A stretch of DNA of 64,000 bases from CALOCN01 sp942491735 (GTDB lineage Bacteria > Eisenbacteria > RBG-16-71-46 > JABDJR01), in contig CALOCN010000014.1 of the NCBI GenBank assembly GCA_942491735.1, forward strand, positions 2,790,001 through 2,854,000, written 5' to 3'. The position numbers and the translations under genes were made by a program. The notes under the pieces are model-generated. The model searched no databases. It saw only the letters and a list, made by a program, of their open reading frames with translations, and had not been told where the DNA came from. Position 1 is the stretch's first letter. Each line of letters starts with the position of its first letter. Below, one piece after another: positions 43,036 through 51,385 of the stretch.

Positions 43036-44390
43036 TCCCCGCCCTGGCCACCCTGGCCGTGTGGGTCGCGGTGACCCTGGGGGGACGGGGGCTCCTGGCC
43101 GGGGCCGGTCTCATTCGCTGTCGTTTCGGCGACTGGGGGACCGCGTTTCTCACCGGATTCTCCGCCTTCACCCTGATCCTGTACCTCGCCGCCCTGGTCG
43201 GGGCGCCCATCGGAGCCCCCCTGGTCCTGGGGAGCGCGGGAATCGTGCTGCTGGCCGGATTGGCCCGGGGGCGCGGAGCCCCATCCCTTCCGGTCACCCC
43301 CACCGCCCCCTGGACCCCGGCGGAACGTGTCCTTTTCGGGGGGCTGCTCGCCTATTTCGCCATGGTCTTCCTCAACGCCCACTTTTTTCCGGTCATGGCC
43401 ATGGATGCCCACTCCTACGACGGACGCGCGCGCTTCCTGGTCGAGGACGGGCGCCTGGATCTTGCCCTGTACCACTGGCCCGGCAACCCGATCTCGGCCA
43501 GTACCAACATCACCTATCCCCCGCTGCTCAGTCTGGGGTTGGCCGTGGCCTATGCCCTGGGGGCCACGATGAGCAAGACGGTCATCGCCGGGTTCGCCGC
43601 CGCGTGGCCGCTCCTCCTCTACGGGGTTCTTCGCCAGTCCCTGCCCCGGTTCTGGACCCTGGTCTGGGTGCTGGTCCTCGCCCTGACCCCCGAGGTCTTC
43701 TCCCACGCCTCGTTCGCGCTCCTGAACATGCCGGCCATGGCCCTGTTGGCGCTGGAAGCGGTGGCCCTGGAACGCTTCCTGCGCGAAGGAGGACGGGGCT
43801 GGGCCGGGCTGGCCGCCCTGGCCGGCGCGGCGGCGGCCGGGGTGCGACCGGACGCCCTGGTGATTCATGGCGTGCTCGTGGTCACTGCCGGGGGTTTCTG
43901 CGTCATACGACGGGACCTCCCCGCCCTGATCCGCTTGGCGGCAGTGGCGCTGGCTCCCCTGCTCACCTGGGGAACATGGACCTGGATGCTCGGTCGCATC
44001 CTGGAGACCGGGAGCGGCTCGCCGCTCTCGGGGGACCAGGCGGTGGGTCCGAACCCGGTCCTGCGTGCGGCCGGATCGTTCCTCACCCACTGGGGCACCT
44101 TCGGTTTGACCTTCTTCCTCTGGATGGCGAGCCTTCCCTTCCTCGCCCGCGGCGCCCAGGGGCGCTACTACCGGGTGGCGACCCTCGGCTCGCTCGTCGC
44201 GGTGGTGATCCTCTACAGCCTGCTCGATGTCGGCTACGGTGGGGGCGCCCAGGAGTTCCTCAACTCCTCGTTCAAGCGCGCCCTGTTCTATCTCGTCCCG
44301 CTCGCGGGATTGGCGGCGGCCCTCAGCCTGCCCTGGACCCGCCTCGCGGCCATGGGACGGGGCGTCCTGTGGGAGAAGTCCTCCGGATGA
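43032..44390 (+). CDS. GT39/ArnT-like integral membrane glycosyltransferase
   Basis: A 452-residue protein with about 11-12 transmembrane helices. After the first helices an extracytoplasmic loop holds an acidic motif (MAMDAHSYDGRARFLVEDGR), placed like the catalytic Asp of GT-C enzymes, followed by a Tyr/Pro-rich TNITYPPLLSLGLAVAY stretch typical of ArnT/PMT-like proteins. It would move a sugar from a polyprenyl-phosphate donor, perhaps the one made by the DPM1-like enzyme at 31704. It is coupled to its neighbours by 4-nt overlaps on both sides. Acceptor unknown. Confidence 0.75.
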   Translation: MIPALATLAVWVAVTLGGRGLLAGAGLIRCRFGDWGTAFLTGFSAFTLILYLAALVGAPIGAPLVLGSAGIVLLAGLARGRGAPSLPVTPTAPWTPAERVLFGGLLAYFAMVFLNAHFFPVMAMDAHSYDGRARFLVEDGRLDLALYHWPGNPISASTNITYPPLLSLGLAVAYALGATMSKTVIAGFAAAWPLLLYGVLRQSLPRFWTLVWVLVLALTPEVFSHASFALLNMPAMALLALEAVALERFLREGGRGWAGLAALAGAAAAGVRPDALVIHGVLVVTAGGFCVIRRDLPALIRLAAVALAPLLTWGTWTWMLGRILETGSGSPLSGDQAVGPNPVLRAAGSFLTHWGTFGLTFFLWMASLPFLARGAQGRYYRVATLGSLVAVVILYSLLDVGYGGGAQEFLNSSFKRALFYLVPLAGLAAALSLPWTRLAAMGRGVLWEKSSG

Positions 44391-45814
44391 ACAGCCCCTA
44401 CCCGGTGAAGAAGGGAGAGGTGGTCGAGCTCACCGTGGAACGCATCGCGGTGGGTGGCAAGGGCGTGGCGCGCATCGATGGCTACGCGGTGTTCGTCCCG
44501 CGCGGGCTCCCGGGACAACGGGTGCGGGCCATGATCATCAAGCGCAAGCGATCCTTCGCGGAAGCGCGGGTCGAGGCGGTCCTCGCCCCGGGACACGACG
44601 AAGTTGCGCCGCGCTGCAGCCACACCGGCACCTGCGGCGGATGCACCTGGCAGCACCTGGACACCGCCCGGCAACTGGAGGTCAAGCGGGATCACGTCAT
44701 CGACTGTCTGGAACGGATCGGGGGGCTGGACGTCGAGGTGGAGCCCACCGTGGCGTCGCCGCTGCCGTTCGAGTACCGCAACAAGATGGAGTTCACCTTC
44801 TCCACCCGGTGGCTGGAAGCGGCGGAGCTGGCGGAAGACACGACACCCGACCGGTTCGGCGCCGGGCTGCATATCCGGGGTCGCTTCGACCGCGTGGTCA
44901 ACATCGGGCGCTGCCACCTGTTCCCGCCCTGGGGCTCCGAGGTGCTGGAGCGGGTCCGCACCGTGGCCCGGGAGAGCGGGCTCTCCCACTACTCCACCCG
45001 CACCCATACCGGATTCTGGCGCTTCCTGGTGATTCGGGATGCCGTGCACACCGGCCAACGCATGGTGCACCTCATCACCAACGAGGCCCCCGGGGGAAGC
45101 GACGAGGCGGAGGCGGTGGCCCGGGTGGCCCGGGAACTGGAGCCCTTCGGGGTGACCTCCCTGCTCCATGGCGTCTCGACCCGCAAGGCGAGCATTGCGG
45201 TGGCGGAGAGCACACGGGTCCTCGCCGGAGCCCCGGTCATCCAGGAGACCCTGCTCGGCGAACGCTACGAGATCGGTCCGGCCACGTTCTTCCAGACCAA
45301 CACCCTGGGCGCGGAGCGTCTGTTCCGGGAGGTCCTGGAGCGCGGGCGGTTCACTCGCGACGAGACGGTGTGGGATCTCTACTGTGGGGCGGGCGCGATC
45401 AGCCTGCCCCTGGCGCGTCGGGTTCGGCGGGTGGTGGGAGTGGAAGTGGTCGAGGAAGCCACCACCGCCGCCGTGCGCAACGCGGGAGCCAACGGGATCG
45501 GCAACGTGGAGTTCCACACCGGGGATATCCGTCATCTGGTCGGGGACCTCCCCGTCCCCGACGCGGTGGTGGTCGATCCCCCACGGGACGGGGTGCATCC
45601 GGACGTCCTGGCCACCATCGCCGATCGCGCCCCGGACCGGATCGTCTACGTCTCCTGCAACCCGGCCACGCTGGCCCGGGACCTCGCGGTCCTCGCCCCG
45701 CACGGGTACCGCGCCCGGTCGGTGTTGCCGGTGGATCTCTTCCCCCACACCGCCCACGTGGAGTGCGTCACCGTCCTCGAGCGCGCCCCGGTCGACTCCC
45801 CCGGACCGCGCTAG
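44387..45814 (+). CDS. 23S rRNA (uracil-5-)-methyltransferase, RlmD/RumA family
   Basis: A 475-residue RNA m5U methyltransferase. Residues about 5-65 are a TRAM domain (VVELTVERIAVGGKGVARID). The 4Fe-4S cysteines appear in RCSHTGTCGGCTWQHLD. The SAM domain has DLYCGAGAISLPLARRV, and the catalytic elements are VVDPPRDGVHP and YVSCNPATLARDL with the nucleophilic Cys. RlmD is the usual reading; RlmC or TrmA-like specificity cannot be excluded. Its ATG overlaps the membrane glycosyltransferase stop, and its stop interlocks with coaX at CTAG 45811-45814. Confidence 0.92.
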   Translation: MNSPYPVKKGEVVELTVERIAVGGKGVARIDGYAVFVPRGLPGQRVRAMIIKRKRSFAEARVEAVLAPGHDEVAPRCSHTGTCGGCTWQHLDTARQLEVKRDHVIDCLERIGGLDVEVEPTVASPLPFEYRNKMEFTFSTRWLEAAELAEDTTPDRFGAGLHIRGRFDRVVNIGRCHLFPPWGSEVLERVRTVARESGLSHYSTRTHTGFWRFLVIRDAVHTGQRMVHLITNEAPGGSDEAEAVARVARELEPFGVTSLLHGVSTRKASIAVAESTRVLAGAPVIQETLLGERYEIGPATFFQTNTLGAERLFREVLERGRFTRDETVWDLYCGAGAISLPLARRVRRVVGVEVVEEATTAAVRNAGANGIGNVEFHTGDIRHLVGDLPVPDAVVVDPPRDGVHPDVLATIADRAPDRIVYVSCNPATLARDLAVLAPHGYRARSVLPVDLFPHTAHVECVTVLERAPVDSPGPR

Positions 45815-46587
45815 GGCCTTCCCGCCCGTTCCCAGACCAGGCGGATTCCGCGCACGGTGAGGGTTTCGTCCACGTGGGTCACCGTTTCCGATGCGGCGCC
45901 CACCGCGGCGGAGAAACCGCCGGTGGCCACCACCGGGGAGCCTTCGGGAAAGGCCTGCTCCTGGAAGATCGCGCGCACCAGGGCATCCACCCCGCCGACC
46001 GCACCGAAGAACACTCCGGACTGGATACTCTCGGCCGTGGAGCGACCCACCACGCGTTCCGGACGACGCACCTCGACCCGGGCCAAGCGGGCCCCCCGAT
46101 GAAACAGGGCGTTGGCCGAGGTCGCGATGCCCGGCGCGATCACTCCACCGGCGTACTCTCCCGCCGCGTTGATGACATCGAAGGTGGTCGCGGTGCCCAG
46201 GTCCACCACGATCCCGGGAGCCCGGTGGTCCTCGAGAAAGGCCACCGCGTTGACCAGCCGATCGGCACCCACCGACTCCCTGTCGTGATAGAGGATGGTC
46301 AGATCCGGTACCGCCCGGTGGTCGATGAGGAACGGGGTGCGCCCCAGGGTCCCTTTCCCCATCTGCAGGTACGCCGTGGTCAGTTCGGGCACCACCGAGG
46401 CCACCGCGATTCCGGTCAGATCCTCCGGGGAGAGGTTCCGCGAAGCCAACAGCATGCGCAGCAGGGCGGAGATCTCATCCCCGGTCTGGTGCGGGGCACT
46501 GGTCACTCGCCATTGGTGCAGCAGCTCGGTGCCACGAAACGCGCCGACCAGGGTCTCGGTGTTGCCGACGTCAATGGCCAGGAGCAT
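45811..46587 (-). CDS. coaX: Type III pantothenate kinase
   Basis: A 258-residue ASKHA-fold kinase making 4'-phosphopantothenate, the first step of CoA synthesis. Motifs: LLAIDVGNTETLVGAF (phosphate 1), ESVGADRLVNAVAF, VVDLGTATTFDVI (phosphate 2) and VIAPGIATSANALFHRGARL, with the conserved Asp residues. It overlaps the 3' end of tatC by 17 nt and ends in the shared CTAG with the RlmD-like gene. It uses pantothenate made by panB, panE and panC in the same window. Confidence 0.95.
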   Translation of the reverse strand: MLLAIDVGNTETLVGAFRGTELLHQWRVTSAPHQTGDEISALLRMLLASRNLSPEDLTGIAVASVVPELTTAYLQMGKGTLGRTPFLIDHRAVPDLTILYHDRESVGADRLVNAVAFLEDHRAPGIVVDLGTATTFDVINAAGEYAGGVIAPGIATSANALFHRGARLARVEVRRPERVVGRSTAESIQSGVFFGAVGGVDALVRAIFQEQAFPEGSPVVATGGFSAAVGAASETVTHVDETLTVRGIRLVWERAGRP

Positions 46588-47401
46588 CGGGGTCCTCCGG
46601 AGGGTTGTCGTTGTCGTTGTCGTTGTCGCCCTCGTCCTGATCCTCGCCCTGGTCCTCGTCCTGATCGTCGTCCTGCTCCTCGGGCGCGCCGCGACGACGC
46701 TCGATCGTCCAGGAGATTCCGTAGCTCAGCCAGTAGAGCAGCATCAGCGGCACGGCAAGCAGGATCTGGGAAAGCGGATCGGCGGGGGTCAGCAGGGCGG
46801 CGAGAATGAACATGACCACCACCGCGTGGCGCCAGTAGACCAGCAACCAGGCCGCGCGAATGACGCCGATGGTGGTGAGGAAAGCGGCGAAGATGGGGAG
46901 TTGGAAGACCAGTCCACAGGCGAGTCCCATGCTGAACACGAGATCGAGGAGGAAGTGGACCTCGGTCTGGGCGGTCAGGGTCGCGGTCCCGAAGCCGAGC
47001 AGGACCTTGACCGTGAGCGGGGTGAGGAGGAAGTAGGAGAAGAGGATCCCGGTGTAGAAGAGGAAGACCGAGGCCAACGCCCCGGGGAACACGACCCGCC
47101 GCTCCCGGCTCAGGAGCCCCGGCCCGATGAACGACCAGATCCAGTAGAAGAGCAGGGGGACGCTGATCAGGATCCCCAGGACGATGGCCACCTTGAGCCG
47201 GGCCAGAAAGGCCCCCTGGGGCTTCATGAAGATGGCTTCGCCCGAGGTCATGGCAATCAGCCAACTCAGGACCTGCCCCGACCACGCCCAGGTGATCCCC
47301 GCACCCAGGACCACCACGATGATGCACTTGAAGATCATCCGCCGGAGCTCTTCGAGATGCTCCAGGAACGGCATGACCTTTTCGTCGCGCGGGTCGCTCA
47401 T
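46571..47401 (-). CDS. tatC: Twin-arginine translocase subunit TatC
   Basis: A 276-residue inner-membrane protein with six helices and the TatC opening MPFLEHLEELRRMIF, in which the Glu of the signal-peptide binding site is present; later elements PGLLSRERRVV, SYFLLTPLTV and FQLPIFAAFLTTIGV are standard. The C-terminus has an unusual acidic, Asp/Asn/Gln/Glu-rich tail of about 40 residues coded partly by a hexanucleotide repeat. tatA/B genes are not adjacent. It directly abuts the nrdR stop and overlaps coaX. Confidence 0.95.
   Translation of the reverse strand: MSDPRDEKVMPFLEHLEELRRMIFKCIIVVVLGAGITWAWSGQVLSWLIAMTSGEAIFMKPQGAFLARLKVAIVLGILISVPLLFYWIWSFIGPGLLSRERRVVFPGALASVFLFYTGILFSYFLLTPLTVKVLLGFGTATLTAQTEVHFLLDLVFSMGLACGLVFQLPIFAAFLTTIGVIRAAWLLVYWRHAVVVMFILAALLTPADPLSQILLAVPLMLLYWLSYGISWTIERRRGAPEEQDDDQDEDQGEDQDEGDNDNDNDNPPEDPDAPGH
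46604..46627. repeat. Tandem hexanucleotide repeat GTTGTC x4 in tatC
   Basis: Four perfect copies of GTTGTC, which on the coding (minus) strand give an Asp-Asn repeat in the TatC tail. Changes in copy number would keep the frame. Imperfect related triplets (CTCGTC, CTGATC) continue to about 46680. Confidence 0.9.
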
Positions 47402-47881
47402 CTACTTGCGGGGAGGCGTCTCCTTGCCCCCGTCCTGCACCAATCCCCGGATCTCGTGCAGGAATTCATTGACGTCCTTGAAGTGCCGGTACACCGAGGC
47501 AAAACGGACGTAGGCGACTTCGTCGAGCCCCTGGAGTTCCTCCATGACCCGCTCCCCGATCAACCGGCTCTCGATCTCGCCGGGGGCTTCCCGTTGGATC
47601 TCGGTTTCCACCCGATCCACGATCTCCTCGATCTGGGTGAGCGAGACCGGGCGCTTCTCGCAGGAGCGGGAGATCCCGGCAATGACCTTCTCCCGGCTGT
47701 AGGACTCCCGCTTCCCGTCCCGCTTCACCACCATCACGCTGGCGTTCTCGACATATTCGTAGGTGGTGAACCGATGACCGCAACCGATGCACTCGCGGCG
47801 GCGCCGAATGGCGCGGCCCTCCTTGGTGGAGCGGGAATCGATGACGCGGTCCTCAAGGTGACCGCAGCTGGGGCATTGCAT
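47402..47881 (-). CDS. nrdR: Transcriptional repressor NrdR
   Basis: A 159-residue regulator of ribonucleotide reductase genes. The N-terminal zinc ribbon has both Cys pairs (MQCPSCGHLEDRVIDSRSTK; CIGCGHRFTTYE), and residues about 48-138 are the ATP-cone (VVKRDGKRESYSREKVIAGI). Length and order are those of the family. It heads a leftward operon with tatC and coaX behind a plausible promoter. No ribonucleotide reductase gene and no clear NrdR box are visible here. Confidence 0.96.
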   Translation of the reverse strand: MQCPSCGHLEDRVIDSRSTKEGRAIRRRRECIGCGHRFTTYEYVENASVMVVKRDGKRESYSREKVIAGISRSCEKRPVSLTQIEEIVDRVETEIQREAPGEIESRLIGERVMEELQGLDEVAYVRFASVYRHFKDVNEFLHEIRGLVQDGGKETPPRK

Positions 47882-47911
47882 GGGCGATCCAGTATCTCGT
47901 GGGAGGCGTGG

Positions 47912-47941
47912 ATGCTACCCGCTACATCTTGGGCCTGTCAA
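47912..47941 (-). promoter_or_regulatory. Candidate sigma70-type promoter of nrdR-tatC-coaX
   Basis: On the minus strand a perfect TTGACA (47941-47936) is followed by an 18-nt spacer and TAGCAT (47917-47912, 4 of 6). Transcription would start near 47905, some 24 nt before the nrdR ATG. Confidence 0.5.
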
Positions 47942-47993
47942 ACGTTACCCTGCTCTCTTCTGTTGATCCTGGAACAGGGGATTGGTAGGCTCA

Positions 47994-50900
47994 ATGGGCT
48001 TGGCTACACAACAAGGTTCCGTCAGAAAGCACCACCCCAGAATGTCGTGTCCACGAGTCCCCCTCCTGGCGATTGCCGCGTGGGCCCTATCTACCCCGGC
48101 CCCCTCCCCGGCTCAGATCCCGTATTGGGATCTGACGGATGTCAATGCCCCGGGCCAGATCACCTTCTACAACCCGGATGCCTACGATGCCAACAACGGC
48201 GTCCCGGTGCGGGTGGTCGACCTCAACGGGGATGGGCGCGGCGAGGTCATCGTCAGCGCCTTCAACGGGGATGGTCCCGCCGAGGGCCCGGTGCGGGACC
48301 GGGCGGGCGAGATCCACATCTTCTTCTACGACGACCGCCCGCTCACCGGGTACGTCGACTTCAGGAAACCCCAGTCCAGCGTCCTGGAAGTCCTGGGGGA
48401 GACCTCGGAGAACTGGTTCGGTTGTGCCCTGGCCGGCGGAGACCTCAACGGGGACGGGATCGACGACCTCGTGGTGGGCGCCATGGGAGCCGGCGAGCCG
48501 GCCACCCACTTCCGCGCCGGCAAGGTGTTTGTCCTCTTCGGTGACCCCGGGCTGGGTGGCGGCAGCCGCCTGGATCTGGGCGCCGGTCTTCCCCCCAACA
48601 TGACCCAGGTGATCGGTCGTCAGCCGGACGACCGGCTGGGTGTCTGGAGCGCGGTGGGCGATGTGGACGGGGACGGCTGGAACGACCTCGTCATGGGGTC
48701 GGATCGTGCGGACGGATTCGCGGATGGAACGCCCCAGGCAGGCGAAGTGGTGGTCCTGTACGGGCCCATCCACGCCGGGGCGACCATCGATCTGGCCGAC
48801 ACCATCCTGCGTCAGACCGTGGTCTACGGGGTCGACGTCAATGACCACTTCGGGGCCACGGTGACCTGCGCCGATCTGGATGGGGATGGGTATGCCGAGA
48901 TCGTCGGCGCCGCGGCCAGCCATGGACTGTCCCGCAACGTGTTCGACAACGGTGGATCCGGGGACGGTCCCCCCGGTCAGCTGCGCCAGGACTCCGGGGA
49001 AACCTTCATCATCTGGGGCGCCCCGGACCTACCCGCGGAAATCCAGCCCCTCGCTCCCCCCCCGGGTGTGGAGACGACCGAGATCTACGGAAAACACAAC
49101 GAGGCCCGGTGTGGTGAGGAACTCGACTGGGGCGACGTCAACGGGGATGGGCTCACCGACCTGCTGGTGGGGTCCCTGACCGCGGACGGTCCCAGCGACG
49201 ACTACCGACGCAACGCGGGAATCGGTTACGTGTTCTACGGGGATGCCGCGCTGCGGGGGCAGGTGTACGACATGGCGTCCGATCCCGTTCCCGGGGTCAC
49301 CATCTATGGCGTTCGCGAATCCATCGCCACCGACTCCTACGCCGCGGGCGACATCAACGGGGACGGCTACTCCGACGTGCTGGTCGGCATGCCGCACGAC
49401 CCCGGCCCCAGCGACCGGCGGGCGGGAACGATTGCCGTGGTCTACGGCGGACCCTCCCTCCCGGCGGAGATCGATCTGGCCGACCCGCAAGTACCCATCT
49501 CGCTTCTCGACGGCGTGGATCCGTTCGACGACACCGCCTACTGGGCGCATGCCGGGGACGTGGACGGCGACGGATTCGACGACGTGCTGGTCAACGCGAT
49601 GTCCGGAGCCGGGTATCGCAACTCCCGCCCCACCTGCGGTGACGCCCGGGTGGTGAGTGGCGCCTGGTTGTGTCATCACCCCGAGCCGCCGACAGGGGTC
49701 GTGCTGCAATCCCTCGACGACGGGCGAAATCTGGAGGTCACCTGGGAGTCCTCGCCCACCCCGGGCGTGTCCGCCTACCGGGTTCACCACGGCGCTACCG
49801 CGTTGGTGGACGCGGGGACGATTCTCGTCCCGGCGGGGAGCGGGAACCGCACCCTCATCCGGGACGTGATCCCCCACTCCCCCTGCTATGTGCGGGTCGA
49901 CGCCGTGATGAGCGGGTTCCAGAGCCGCCCCACCGATCCGATGGTCCTGCGCACCGGAACCCTGGAGACCCCGGTCCCCACCGTCACCGTGAACAGCCCG
50001 ACCCACGTCAGCCTGAGTTGGGCCCCGGTGGATGATCCGAATCTCCTCGGCTATTCGGTCTACCGATCCCTCTGTGCCGATCCGCCCACGGCCGAGGACC
50101 GCATCACCGACATTCTCACCGAGCCGTTCTTCGAGGACGTCGCTACCCCGGACCACGTCAAGGTGTACTACTGGGTCACGACCTGGCATCAGGGCATGCT
50201 GGAGTCCAACCTCCTCGAACCGGTCGGCGTGTGGACCCTGCCCCAGGAAGTGGGCCAGGGGACGCTCCTCATCAACGACTACAACTGGTTCAAGACCTCG
50301 GATGGACCCTACCCCAACTGGCCCGGGGATCCGTACGAGTTCTACGAGAGCGAAGCCCTGACCGGATCCCTGGATGCCGACTTCTGGGACATGCGCACCG
50401 GATGGTCGCTCTATCCACCCAACCTCAACGTCCTGGGAACCGGAACCGTCCCCGGGAACATCATCTTCCAGTACGGCCTGGTCATCGTCTCCCACCACTC
50501 CCGGGACAACTTCAAGGACGATCGCTTCCGGGACATGGAAGAGTTGCTCATCGAGTACATGGATCGCGGTGGCGTCCTCGCGGTGACCGGCTGGCAGATG
50601 GGTGAGTTCGTCAGCCCCCTCATGCGGGACGCCCTGGGCGTGGACGATTGGAGTCGTCCCCGGACGGTGACCGTTTCCAGCGAGCTTCTCTCGACCCGGG
50701 CCGGCTTTCCCGATGTGGGGCCCAACCCGCAGACCGGGACCGCCGCGTTCTGCGATGTCCCGGAGTTCGATGGGTCCGGAACCACCCGGGTGCTCCTGGC
50801 GCTGGATCCGATCAAACGCTATCCCGTGTTCTTCTCGGTCGGAAGCATCGAGGAAACGGAGCGGGCGTTCGTGCTCTCGGCCAGCCCTTCCCACCTGGAT

Positions 50901-51263
50901 CCCGACGACGTCCGGGACGGAATCGCCCCCTACTTCGAGTCGGTGGCCGGGGCCCACACCCAGATCGGGGTCCCCGATATCGGCCCGACCTTCGCCCGCC
51001 TGGGCCTTGCCTACCCCAACCCCAGCCGGGGGGCGGTCCAGGTGGACCTCCAGCTGGACGCCCCGTCGGTGGTGGAGTCCCGGGTCGTCGACGTCAGCGG
51101 GCGGCTGGTGCGGACGCTGACCCGCGAACTCCCCGGCGGTCCCTCCCGCATCGTCTGGGACGGCCGGGATGACCAGGGACGCCGGGCCGCGGCCGGGGTC
51201 TACCTGCTCCGGGTGGTTACACCCGAAATGACCGGCACCCGCCGGATTCTCCTCATCCCCTGA
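47994..51263 (+). CDS. Large secreted FG-GAP (integrin-alpha-like) repeat protein with FlgD-like C-terminal domain
   Basis: About 1089 residues from ATG 47994; an ATG at 48042 would give a shorter, cleaner signal peptide (VPLLAIAAWALSTPAPSPA). Residues about 55-530 hold at least six FG-GAP/VCBS repeats, each with a calcium-type D-x-N-G-D-G or D-x-D-G-D-G loop (DLNGDGRGEVIVSA, DLNGDGIDDLVVGA, DVDGDGWNDLVMGS, DLDGDGYAEIVGAA, DVNGDGLTDLLVGS, DINGDGYSDVLVGM, DVDGDGFDDVLVNA). Two fibronectin-III-like modules follow (about 560-740), then a domain of unknown type, and finally a FlgD/T9SS-like domain (LAYPNPSRGAVQVDLQL, VDVSGRLVRTL, AAGVYLLRVV) ending RRILLIP. It is a surface or matrix protein. Confidence 0.86.
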   Translation: MGLATQQGSVRKHHPRMSCPRVPLLAIAAWALSTPAPSPAQIPYWDLTDVNAPGQITFYNPDAYDANNGVPVRVVDLNGDGRGEVIVSAFNGDGPAEGPVRDRAGEIHIFFYDDRPLTGYVDFRKPQSSVLEVLGETSENWFGCALAGGDLNGDGIDDLVVGAMGAGEPATHFRAGKVFVLFGDPGLGGGSRLDLGAGLPPNMTQVIGRQPDDRLGVWSAVGDVDGDGWNDLVMGSDRADGFADGTPQAGEVVVLYGPIHAGATIDLADTILRQTVVYGVDVNDHFGATVTCADLDGDGYAEIVGAAASHGLSRNVFDNGGSGDGPPGQLRQDSGETFIIWGAPDLPAEIQPLAPPPGVETTEIYGKHNEARCGEELDWGDVNGDGLTDLLVGSLTADGPSDDYRRNAGIGYVFYGDAALRGQVYDMASDPVPGVTIYGVRESIATDSYAAGDINGDGYSDVLVGMPHDPGPSDRRAGTIAVVYGGPSLPAEIDLADPQVPISLLDGVDPFDDTAYWAHAGDVDGDGFDDVLVNAMSGAGYRNSRPTCGDARVVSGAWLCHHPEPPTGVVLQSLDDGRNLEVTWESSPTPGVSAYRVHHGATALVDAGTILVPAGSGNRTLIRDVIPHSPCYVRVDAVMSGFQSRPTDPMVLRTGTLETPVPTVTVNSPTHVSLSWAPVDDPNLLGYSVYRSLCADPPTAEDRITDILTEPFFEDVATPDHVKVYYWVTTWHQGMLESNLLEPVGVWTLPQEVGQGTLLINDYNWFKTSDGPYPNWPGDPYEFYESEALTGSLDADFWDMRTGWSLYPPNLNVLGTGTVPGNIIFQYGLVIVSHHSRDNFKDDRFRDMEELLIEYMDRGGVLAVTGWQMGEFVSPLMRDALGVDDWSRPRTVTVSSELLSTRAGFPDVGPNPQTGTAAFCDVPEFDGSGTTRVLLALDPIKRYPVFFSVGSIEETERAFVLSASPSHLDPDDVRDGIAPYFESVAGAHTQIGVPDIGPTFARLGLAYPNPSRGAVQVDLQLDAPSVVESRVVDVSGRLVRTLTRELPGGPSRIVWDGRDDQGRRAAAGVYLLRVVTPEMTGTRRILLIP

Positions 51264-51385
51264 GGAGCGATTTCCCGAAGCCATTTGCCCCGTCCCGGCT
51301 TAAGTTCCGGCCCGCGTGACCGATACCTGCGGGAAGACCCGTCCATTGGCCAGGGTCGACGTTCGGGGGAGAACGGATCGACACC
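51264..51385. other. Short intergenic region before pilT
   Basis: 122 bases between the FG-GAP protein and pilT. A GGGGGAG run near 51367 lies rather far (about 13 nt) from the pilT ATG. I see no convincing promoter, terminator or sigma54 site. Confidence 0.3.

Noticed and set aside
46604..46627. Phase-variable contingency repeat in tatC
   Set aside because: The unit is six bases, so slippage keeps the frame and cannot switch the gene off.
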